DNA of 6,747 nt from CAYJUM01 sp964478915 (GTDB lineage: Bacteria; Nitrospirota; Nitrospiria; Nitrospirales; Nitrospiraceae). Every line of letters begins with the position of its first letter. Position 1 is the stretch's first letter. The stretch lies in assembly GCA_964478915.1 (NCBI GenBank), contig CAYZKG010000137.1, positions 1 to 6,747 of the forward strand. Direction: 5' to 3'. A program made the position numbers and the translations under genes. Shown here in pieces: positions 1 through 5,877 of this stretch. The notes under the pieces were generated by a model that was not told where the DNA came from, did not search any database, and saw only the letters and a program-made list of their open reading frames with translations.

Positions 1-153
1 CGTGGCGACCGCCTGCTTTGGCGAGTTCGTAGGCATTCTGTTGGGTCACATCTGCGTCCGTCCCGCCTCGTGCCGGGTCCTCAACCGCTCCTTCCCTTCC
101 ACCCAGACCGATTTCCCTCCACTATAACAGGCGATGCCACTGGTCACAACGGG

Positions 154-184
154 TCTGACGCATAGGGGTGTGCGTCAGAGTTTT
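154..184 (+). terminator. Terminator-like hairpin followed by TTTT
   Basis: TCTGACGCA (154-162) is perfectly complementary to TGCGTCAGA (171-179), giving a 9-bp stem with an 8-nt loop. It is followed after one G by TTTT (181-184). On the + strand this has the form of a short intrinsic terminator; the opposite orientation lacks a T tract. It would end rightward transcription arriving from the left edge, for example from a frame stopping at 125-127. The T tract is short, so activity is uncertain. Confidence 0.5.
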
Positions 185-208
185 GCAATCGCTTTGGACT
201 GTAAATCC

Positions 209-230
209 CTTCCCCCCGGCGAGGGGGAAG
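209..230. repeat. C/G-rich palindrome, intergenic repeat-like
   Basis: CTTCCCCC (209-216) pairs perfectly with GGGGGAAG (223-230) around a 6-nt loop. It is followed by a run of seven G (239-245) and a second, less regular C-run/G-run segment (about 256-277, CTCCCTCCCTCGG then AGGGGAAAGG). This arrangement resembles the C-run/G-run palindromic repeats scattered between genes in many high-GC bacteria. Only one copy lies in the window, so repeat status is inferred from its form. Confidence 0.4.
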
Positions 231-336
231 GTCAGGATGGGGGGGACAGCCGCGCTCCCTCCCTCGGAGGGGAAAGGCAAAAGGCAAATGGCAACAATGG
301 AAGCCCAGGCCCAGGTGCTTCTAAGAAAGCTCGTGG

Positions 337-1617
337 ATGAGCATTTTCATCGTCAGGCCTATTAAACAGCTGGCAGCAGCGACGAAGCGAATTGCCGCGG
401 GGGAGCTTGGATTCAAAGTGCCGGAGGCCTCCAAGGATGAGATCGGCGAGCTGGCGGCTTCGTTCAACCGGATGGCCGAAGCTTTACAGGAACGGGAGCA
501 AGAGAACACCAGACTTTTTCGCGAACTGGAAGAGACCAACAATAGGGTAGAGGCGGCCAGTCGGTACAAATCGCAGTTCCTCGCCAACATGAGTCACGAG
601 CTCCGCACACCGCTCAACGCCATCATCGGCTATAGCGAGATGTTGCAAGAGGAAGCCGAAGAGTTAGGCCATGGGGATCTCACGCCCGACCTTCAGAAAA
701 TCAATGCCGCGGGCAAGCATCTGCTGGCCCTCATTAACGACATCCTGGACCTCTCCAAAATCGAAGCCGGCCGGATGGACCTCTACCTGGAGACCTTCGA
801 CCTGGGGTCCATGCTCCACGACGTCATCACCACCATTCAACCGCTGGTGGAGAAAAACGGCAATACGCTGAGCATGCACTGTCGTCCAGAGGCTCTTGGC
901 AATATGCATGCCGATCTGACCAAGGTGCGGCAGAGCATCTTCAACCTGCTCAGCAACGCGAGCAAGTTTACGCAGCAGGGGATAATCACCCTCGCTGTCA
1001 CCCGTGACAGGGTCGAGGACGCCGATTGGATCGCCTTCTCCGTGACCGACACCGGCATCGGCATGACACCGGAGCAGATGAGCCGGCTGTTCGAGGCCTT
1101 CTCGCAAGTTGAAGCCTCGACGGCGCGCCAATTTGGCGGCACCGGGCTGGGGCTGGCGATCACCAGGCACTTCTGTCGGATGATGGGTGGGGAGATCACG
1201 GTGCAGAGCGAGTTGGGGAAGGGATCCATCTTCACCATCAGGCTGCCCGCCGAAGACTACGACCGCAGGGCCCAGCCGACGCCACCCGCGGAGCCGACAA
1301 CGAAGCCGCTGCCGGAAGGGGCGAGCAGCGTGCTGGTGATCGACGACGACCCGACCGTGCACGACCTGATGCAACGCTCCCTCGGCAAGGAGGGGTTTCG
1401 CATGGTGGCCGCCGCGGGGGGGGAGGAGGGGCTACGGCTGGCCAAAGCCATGCGCCCTGCGGCCATCACGCTGGATGTGATGATGCCCGGCATGGACGGC
1501 TGGGCGGTGCTGACCGCCCTGAAGGCCGACCCGGACCTGGCCGATATCCCGTCATCATGCTCACCATCGTGGACGACAAGAACCTGGGCTACGCGCTGGG
1601 CGCCTCCGATTACCTGA
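337..1617 (+). CDS. Hybrid sensor histidine kinase, 5' frame (sensor-less, frameshifted in REC1)
   Basis: This frame encodes 426 residues. HAMP is at about 7-50 (RPIKQL then DEIGELAASFNRM). A charged coiled coil at 51-78 leads into HisKA at about 77-144, with phospho-acceptor His87 in MSHELRTP. HATPase_c spans about 189-305, with the N box around Asn203/Asn207, DTGIG at 238-242 and GGTGLG at 267-272. A first receiver begins at about 330 with Asp336-338 and acceptor Asp380. After Pro405 the frame is wrong: the last 21 residues are out-of-frame sequence replacing the receiver's C-terminal part, including its conserved Thr and Lys. The expected role is ATP-dependent autophosphorylation and transfer to its own receiver. 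HAMP domains normally follow a membrane helix, which is absent here, so the protein could at best be soluble and signal-blind. The ATG has only a weak AAGAAAG-like ribosome site, so expression is doubtful. Confidence 0.75.
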   Translation: MSIFIVRPIKQLAAATKRIAAGELGFKVPEASKDEIGELAASFNRMAEALQEREQENTRLFRELEETNNRVEAASRYKSQFLANMSHELRTPLNAIIGYSEMLQEEAEELGHGDLTPDLQKINAAGKHLLALINDILDLSKIEAGRMDLYLETFDLGSMLHDVITTIQPLVEKNGNTLSMHCRPEALGNMHADLTKVRQSIFNLLSNASKFTQQGIITLAVTRDRVEDADWIAFSVTDTGIGMTPEQMSRLFEAFSQVEASTARQFGGTGLGLAITRHFCRMMGGEITVQSELGKGSIFTIRLPAEDYDRRAQPTPPAEPTTKPLPEGASSVLVIDDDPTVHDLMQRSLGKEGFRMVAAAGGEEGLRLAKAMRPAAITLDVMMPGMDGWAVLTALKADPDLADIPSSCSPSWTTRTWATRWAPPIT

Positions 1618-2078
1618 CCAAGCCCATCGACCGGGACCGCCTGGCCGCAGTGCTGCAGAAATACCGCTGCTCCCGCCTGCCCTGCCCGGTGCTGGTGGTA
1701 GAGGATGATGCGGCTACCCGCGCGCTGTTGCGGCAAACACTGGAGCACGAAGGGTGGACGGTCTCGGAGGCCGATAACGGTCGCGTCGCGCTAGAGAAGA
1801 TGGCCGCGAACCGGCCGGACCTCATCCTGCTGGATCTGATGATGCCCGAGATGGACGGCTTCGAGTGCATCGAGGCGTTGCGCAAACACGCCGATTGGCG
1901 GTCGATCCCCATCGTGGTGGTCACGGCCAAAGACCTGACCGAGCAGGACCGCCTGCGCTTGAACGGCTATGTGGAACAGATCCTCCAGAAGGGGACGTAT
2001 AGCCGCGAGGCCTTGCTGGCAGAGGTTCGCCACCTGGTGGCAACCCATGTTGGCCAGAAAAAAGCGGGCCAAGCATAG
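1557..2078 (+). CDS. Hybrid kinase 3' frame: end of REC1 plus complete REC2
   Basis: This is the continuation of the broken kinase after the one-base loss. The first ATG (1557) is an internal Met codon, not an evident translation start; no ribosome site is apparent. In its 173 residues, 1-36 are the end of the first receiver (conserved Thr3; DYLTKP with Lys22). Residues about 43-163 form a complete second receiver with acidic pocket Glu49-Asp50-Asp51, acceptor Asp93 (LLDLMMPEMDG) and Thr123 (VVVTAKD). The usual Lys-Pro is replaced by a Gln-Lys-Gly context (ILQKGTYSREALL, Lys145). Each segment matches the corresponding part of the 2211-5474 protein almost position for position. If translated by internal initiation it would be a small two-part receiver fragment; more likely it is the severed tail of a pseudogene. 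Confidence 0.7.
   Translation: MLTIVDDKNLGYALGASDYLTKPIDRDRLAAVLQKYRCSRLPCPVLVVEDDAATRALLRQTLEHEGWTVSEADNGRVALEKMAANRPDLILLDLMMPEMDGFECIEALRKHADWRSIPIVVVTAKDLTEQDRLRLNGYVEQILQKGTYSREALLAEVRHLVATHVGQKKAGQA
1903..1943 (+). repeat. 41-bp perfect direct repeat, copy 1 (REC2 of broken kinase)
   Basis: This stretch is identical to 5299-5339, base for base, at an offset of 3396. After one mismatch a further 13 bases match. It encodes the IPIVVVTAKDLTE part of the second receiver. It is the longest identity I found between the two kinase paralogues and marks relatively recent common descent or gene conversion. Confidence 0.85.
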
Positions 2079-2196
2079 TCTATGCATGCTATCCTGCGAG
2101 CACGACGACATCGCGCCGTACTCGGGCTGGGCTCGAGGTCCAACCCGCCGGCACGTTCGTCAACCCGCGCCCCGGTCAGGTCTGATTCCTCCCAAC

Positions 2197-2205
2197 GGAG
2201 AGAGG
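2197..2205 (+). promoter_or_regulatory. Ribosome binding site fixing the start at 2211
   Basis: GGAGAGAGG lies 5 bases before the ATG at 2211. It supports that start over the upstream in-frame ATG at 2082, which has no such site and would add a 43-residue Arg/Ser/Pro-rich leader unlike a folded domain. Confidence 0.75.
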
Positions 2206-2210
2206 TTCCC

Positions 2211-5200
2211 ATGAACGATGAAAGGAAAACCAAAAAACAGCTCGTCCACGAACTGGGAGAAATGCGCCGACGGATCGATGAATTGGAAGCATTAGAGGCC
2301 GCGCACAAGGAGCGGGCGGAGGAGGCCTTGCGGACGAGCGAGGAGAGATACCGCACCCTGGCGGGTGAGAATGCAAAGCTCTATGCCGAGGCCCAGCGTG
2401 AGCGCGGACGCTTGGAGGTCCTGTACGACGTGTCCCGCCGCCTGGCCGCCATCCAGGACACCGAGCAAATCCTCGCCCTGATCGTGAATGAGGCCACACG
2501 ACTCCTGGGTGCCGAGGTGGTCGGGCTCCATCTGTTGGAAGGGGATGACGTTGTGCTCAGCGCCCGGACCGAATCCGCGGCAGCCTTTATGTTCCGTCCT
2601 CGCCTGAAAATCGCCGGGAGCCTGATGAGCCTTGTTGTGGCTGCCGGGGAGCCTATCGTTGTGGAGGATCTCGCGCAGGATATGACCATTGATTCAGAGA
2701 CCAAACGCAGGGCCCTGGAGTATGGATTCCACGGCTTCCTAGGCGTTCCGCTCAAAGCTCATGGCCTCACCATTGGCACCTTGACGGTCTACACCAGGAG
2801 CCCAGCCCGCTTCACCCCGGACGAGGTCTCCCTCTTGTCCGCGTTCGCGGATCAGGCCTTACTAGCCATGGACAAAACCCGCCTCTTGCGCGACGCGCGG
2901 GAGGGCCGTCAACTGGTCGAACAGCTCTACCGCGTCGGTATCTCGATGCAGACCTCATGGGAGCCCGACGACCGGCTGCAGGCCTTCATTCGGAGTGCGC
3001 ATGAGATCGTGGGTTTCGACCGCATCTGGATACTGCTTGCCCCGCCCGAGGGTTCCCATTTCGAGCTAGCGGCGACTTACGGCCCGGAGGCCCCGCCGAC
3101 CCTGCCGCTCTCCCCCGCCGCCGGCCCATTCTACCAGGTTCTCCAGAGCCGCCGTCCGGTGGCAGTACTCCGAGATGAAGATTTGCAGCAGATCGTCCCG
3201 TTGGATCCCTCCTACCGGTACCACCCAGCGCTTCGCAGCAATCAGTTCATAATCACTCCCCTCGTGGTCGGCGATCGCCCCATCGGGGTGGTGTGTGCCG
3301 ACAATCATACCAGCCGGCGGCCGATCAATCCCGCCAGCATCGAGCCTTTTACTCTCCTCAGCCAGCAATTCGCCACCGCCTTCGAGGCGGCCCGCTTGTA
3401 CACCGAGACGCGCGCGCGGGAGCGAGAGGCCACACAGCTCTACGAGGTTACCGCGCTGTTGGCGTCCAGCCTGGACGCGGACCGCGTCCTGGAGCTGATC
3501 ACCGCCAAAGCGGCCGAGCTGCTGGGCTGCGATGCCTCAGCGATCTTCCGCTATGACGAAGCGCAGGGCGCGCTTTCGGTGGTCCAGGGGCATAACTTTG
3601 CGCCTGAGATCATACGGGGTAGGGTCCTCAGACCAGGGGAGGGCGTCGGCGGATTGGCGTTCCAGGAGCGTCGCCCTATCTGGAGCGGGGATGTGCAATC
3701 TGACCCGTCGCTGACATACGACGATTCCACAAGGAGGGCGGTCGAAGCGTTGGCCATACGCGCCGGCCTTGCGGCGCCTATCCTGATCCGGGAGGAAGTC
3801 TACGGGGTCCTGTTGGTGTATTTCTTTACGCCGCACGATTTCACCCCCCAAGAGGTCCAGCTCCTCTCAACCCTCGCCGACAAGGCCGCGATCGCCATCG
3901 ACAACTCTCGCCTCTTCGAAGCCTTGCAGCAGGCGAAGGAAGCTGCCGAAGCCGCCAGTCAAGCCAAGACCACGTTCCTGGCGAACATGAGCCATGAGCT
4001 GCGCACGCCGTTGAACGCCATCATCGGCTACAGCGAGATGCTGACAGAGGAGGCCGCCGACCTGGGCCAGGAGGAGTTCATCCCCGACCTGCAGAAGATT
4101 CACACCGCAGGCAAGCACCTGCTGGCGCTCATCAACGACATCCTCGACCTCTCCAAGATCGAAGCTGGCAAGATGGACCTCTACCTGGAGCGCTTCGACA
4201 TCGCCGCGATGATCCAGGACGTGGCGACCACGATCCGTCCGCTCGTCGCGCAGAACGCGAATACGCTCCAGATCCACTGTCCCCAGGATGTCGGCACCCT
4301 GCGGGCTGATCTGACCAAGGTGCGGCAGAGCCTGTTCAATCTGCTCAGTAACGCCAGCAAGTTCACCCAACAGGGCACTATATCGCTGGATGTCGCCCGT
4401 GAGACCGTGGACGTCGTGGAGTGCGTGATCTTCCGCGTCAGGGATACTGGCATCGGCATGACGCCGGAGCAGATGGGAAAGCTGTTCCAGCCCTTCACGC
4501 AGGCCGACACCTCCACCACACGTCAGTACGGCGGGACGGGCTTGGGGCTGACGATTACCAGACGCTTCTGCCAAATGATGGGCGGCGACATCGCCGTGGA
4601 GAGCGAGCTGCGCAAGGGGACCACGTTCACCATCCGGCTCCCGGCGGAGGTCATGGACCCCAAGGCCGGGCAAGCGCCTGAGGTGCAGGCCCACCCCACC
4701 GCGCAGCCTGAGGGGATGAGCACATTGCTCGTGATTGACGACGACCCCACGGTGCGTGACCTGTTGCAGCGCTTTCTCGGCAAGGAAGACTTCCGAGTGG
4801 TGACCGCCTCGGGCGGCGAAGAGGGCCTGCGGCTGGCGCGGGAGCTGCACCCTGATGCCCTCACGCTGGACTTGCTCATGCCGGGCATGGATGGGTGGGC
4901 CGTGTTGTCGGCGCTGAAGGCTGATGCGGACCTGGCGAACATTCCGGTCATCATGCTCACGATCGTGGACGACAAGAATCTGGGGTATGCGTTAGGCGCA
5001 TCGGATTACCTGACCAAGCCTGTGGACCGAGACCGTCTTCTCGCGGTCCTGCGGAAATACCAGCGCCAGCAGCCCTCTCATCCGATTCTGGTCGTCGAGG
5101 ATGATAGCCTGACCCGCCAGATGCTGCGCCGCATACTCGAGAAAGAGGGGTATGCGGTGTCGGAGGCCGAGCACGGGCGGATGGCATTAGAGCGGGTGGC

Positions 5201-5474
5201 GGAGCACCGGCCGGAGCTGATCCTGCTCGATCTGCTGATGCCCGAGATGGACGGGTTCGCGTTCCTCGAGGCGTTGCGCCAACAACAAGCCTGGCGGACG
5301 ATCCCCATCGTGGTGGTCACGGCCAAAGACCTGACCGAGGAGGACCGCCTGCGACTGAACGGGTACGTGGAAAAGATCCTGCAGAAAGGGCCCTACAGTC
5401 GCGAGGCGCTGCTGCGCGAGGTCGGCGACCTCGTGGCGGCGTGCGTCCGACGAAAGGCCCCGGGCAACGCGTAG
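2211..5474 (+). CDS. GAF-GAF-GAF hybrid histidine kinase with two receivers
   Basis: This is an intact 1087-residue soluble hybrid kinase; no signal peptide or membrane helix is seen. Residues 1-80 are charged coiled coil, including a SEERYRTL stretch that usually opens a PAS domain, but no PAS core follows. Three GAF domains follow at about 83-224, 252-396 and 423-568, presumably binding a small ligand or chromophore; I see no diagnostic cofactor motif. HisKA is at about 585-652 with His595 (MSHELRTP). HATPase_c is at about 697-813 with Asn710/Asn714, DTGIG (745-749) and GGTGLG (774-779). Receiver 1 is at about 838-950 (Asp843-845, acceptor Asp887, Thr917, Lys936). Receiver 2 is at about 957-1076 (Asp964/965, acceptor Asp1007, Thr1037, Lys1059 in a KG rather than KP context). 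It should autophosphorylate at His595 and pass phosphate to its receivers. It lies 132 bp after the broken paralogue and 25 bp before the lone receiver gene, probably co-transcribed with the latter. The ligand and final output are unknown. Confidence 0.93.
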   Translation: MNDERKTKKQLVHELGEMRRRIDELEALEAAHKERAEEALRTSEERYRTLAGENAKLYAEAQRERGRLEVLYDVSRRLAAIQDTEQILALIVNEATRLLGAEVVGLHLLEGDDVVLSARTESAAAFMFRPRLKIAGSLMSLVVAAGEPIVVEDLAQDMTIDSETKRRALEYGFHGFLGVPLKAHGLTIGTLTVYTRSPARFTPDEVSLLSAFADQALLAMDKTRLLRDAREGRQLVEQLYRVGISMQTSWEPDDRLQAFIRSAHEIVGFDRIWILLAPPEGSHFELAATYGPEAPPTLPLSPAAGPFYQVLQSRRPVAVLRDEDLQQIVPLDPSYRYHPALRSNQFIITPLVVGDRPIGVVCADNHTSRRPINPASIEPFTLLSQQFATAFEAARLYTETRAREREATQLYEVTALLASSLDADRVLELITAKAAELLGCDASAIFRYDEAQGALSVVQGHNFAPEIIRGRVLRPGEGVGGLAFQERRPIWSGDVQSDPSLTYDDSTRRAVEALAIRAGLAAPILIREEVYGVLLVYFFTPHDFTPQEVQLLSTLADKAAIAIDNSRLFEALQQAKEAAEAASQAKTTFLANMSHELRTPLNAIIGYSEMLTEEAADLGQEEFIPDLQKIHTAGKHLLALINDILDLSKIEAGKMDLYLERFDIAAMIQDVATTIRPLVAQNANTLQIHCPQDVGTLRADLTKVRQSLFNLLSNASKFTQQGTISLDVARETVDVVECVIFRVRDTGIGMTPEQMGKLFQPFTQADTSTTRQYGGTGLGLTITRRFCQMMGGDIAVESELRKGTTFTIRLPAEVMDPKAGQAPEVQAHPTAQPEGMSTLLVIDDDPTVRDLLQRFLGKEDFRVVTASGGEEGLRLARELHPDALTLDLLMPGMDGWAVLSALKADADLANIPVIMLTIVDDKNLGYALGASDYLTKPVDRDRLLAVLRKYQRQQPSHPILVVEDDSLTRQMLRRILEKEGYAVSEAEHGRMALERVAEHRPELILLDLLMPEMDGFAFLEALRQQQAWRTIPIVVVTAKDLTEEDRLRLNGYVEKILQKGPYSREALLREVGDLVAACVRRKAPGNA
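5299..5339 (+). repeat. 41-bp perfect direct repeat, copy 2 (REC2 of intact kinase)
   Basis: This is the partner of 1903-1943. Recombination between the copies would delete 3396 bp (a multiple of three), removing the GAF kinase while leaving an in-frame joined second receiver. Confidence 0.85.
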
Positions 5475-5485
5475 TCTTACGGGGG

Positions 5486-5492
5486 AAAGGAG
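5486..5492 (+). promoter_or_regulatory. Strong ribosome binding site of the lone receiver gene
   Basis: AAAGGAG is placed 7 bases before the ATG at 5500, within the 25-bp gap after the kinase stop codon. It is the clearest Shine-Dalgarno sequence in the window and suggests the receiver is made efficiently relative to the kinase. Confidence 0.8.
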
Positions 5493-5499
5493 ACAAGGG

Positions 5500-5877
5500 A
5501 TGCCGAAGATCCTGCTGGTCGAAGATAACGAAATGAACCGGGACATGCTGTCCCGGCGCCTGGAGCGTCGGGGCTACCAGGTCGTCGTCGCCGTCGATGG
5601 CCAGGAGGGCGTGGCGCTGGCGCAATCGGAAGCGCCCGACTTGATCCTGATGGACATGAGCTTGCCCGCGCTGGATGGCTGGGAGGCATCGCGGCAGCTC
5701 AAAGCGGCACCCGCGACGACCTCCATCCCGATCATCGCCCTGACGGCCCATGCGATGGCAGATGACCGAGAGAAAGCGCTGGCGGCGGGCTGCAACGACT
5801 ACGACACCAAGCCGATCGAAATGCCCCGGTTGCTGGCGAAGGTGGAGGCGCTCCTGGGAAGGCAGGCCACCCCATGA
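5500..5877 (+). CDS. Stand-alone response regulator receiver (CheY/DivK-type)
   Basis: The 125-residue product is one receiver domain with no output domain. The acidic pocket is Glu8-Asp9, the acceptor is Asp52 (LILMDMSLPALDG), the switch Thr is 82 (IALTAH) and the conserved Lys is 104 (DTKP). All catalytic residues are present, so it should accept phosphate from a histidine donor. Single-domain receivers of this kind relay phosphate, titrate it, or bind a partner. The VEDNEMNRDMLSRRL N-terminal stretch closely resembles the receiver of the next gene, suggesting common descent or a shared partner. It lies 25 bp after the hybrid kinase and its stop overlaps the next start (ATGA, 5874-5877), so the three genes are probably translated from one mRNA. 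The likely donor is the neighbouring GAF kinase; that pairing is inferred from position. Confidence 0.93.
   Translation: MPKILLVEDNEMNRDMLSRRLERRGYQVVVAVDGQEGVALAQSEAPDLILMDMSLPALDGWEASRQLKAAPATTSIPIIALTAHAMADDREKALAAGCNDYDTKPIEMPRLLAKVEALLGRQATP

Larger units (their letters stand above)
1..336. other. Left-edge non-coding or undetermined region
   Basis: No gene can be called with confidence in this stretch. Its left part (about 1-130) is open in competing frames. On the + strand, a frame already open at the left edge runs to a TAA at 125-127. On the - strand, an ATG at 36-34 begins a frame (MPTNSPKQAVAT) that leaves the window to the left after 12 codons, with a TGA just upstream in its own frame. 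The two overlap, so at most one is likely to be real. The right part (about 150-285) holds two hairpins and G/C-run repeat-like sequence typical of an intergenic region. I see no good -35/-10 promoter pair; TATAAC at 123-128 has no convincing -35 partner. Confidence 0.5.
337..2078 (+). pseudogene. Broken hybrid histidine kinase, HAMP-HisKA-HATPase-REC-REC
   Basis: This entry describes the whole gene, whose two reading frames are listed separately. If one base is restored after position 1551, it encodes about 580 residues: HAMP, coiled coil, HisKA, HATPase, first receiver, second receiver. Two lesions are visible. First, the product starts at the HAMP domain, with an in-frame TAA at 322-324 and no sensor or transmembrane helix upstream. 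Second, one G is missing relative to the intact paralogue at 2211-5474: that gene reads CCG GTC ATC ATG, whereas here CCG TCATCATG is seen. The offset between matching codons of the two genes shifts from 3395 to 3396 across this point, which agrees with exactly one lost base. No other stop or shift is seen through the two receivers. It could be a decaying duplicate or a sequencing/assembly error. Confidence 0.75.

Noticed and set aside
123..128. TATAAC as a -10 promoter element
   Set aside because: The sequence 16-18 bases upstream is C-rich (CTTCCC...) with no -35-like hexamer.
134..365. Small + strand open frames at 134-340 and 168-365
   Set aside because: They run through the two hairpins and G-runs, give low-complexity products, and overlap each other. 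The last 25 codons of the second (from ATG 288) have a purine-rich site upstream but no recognisable product.
664..1374. Open frame on the - strand (236 codons)
   Set aside because: It is antisense to the first kinase core and is the same kind of shadow as at 3867-4850, reflecting the shared cassette.
1540..1560. Programmed -1 ribosomal frameshift joining the two frames of the first kinase
   Set aside because: No X-XXY-YYZ slippery heptamer is present in GATATCCCGTCATC and no obvious stimulatory structure was recognised; the intact paralogue has a plain extra G, so deletion or sequencing error is simpler.
2082..2210. Upstream in-frame ATG at 2082 as the start of the GAF kinase
   Set aside because: It would add 43 Arg/Ser/Pro-rich residues with no domain character and has no ribosome site; the ATG at 2211 has GGAGAGAGG five bases upstream.
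2211..2700. Phytochrome-type chromophore attachment in the GAF domains
   Set aside because: No Cys-His chromophore motif or PHY domain is visible; the GAF ligand cannot be named.
3867..4850. Long open frame on the - strand (327 codons)
   Set aside because: It lies antisense to the HisKA-HATPase-REC1 core of a clear kinase; long antisense frames are expected in high-GC coding DNA, and its His/Gly/Val/Leu-rich product has no recognisable domain.
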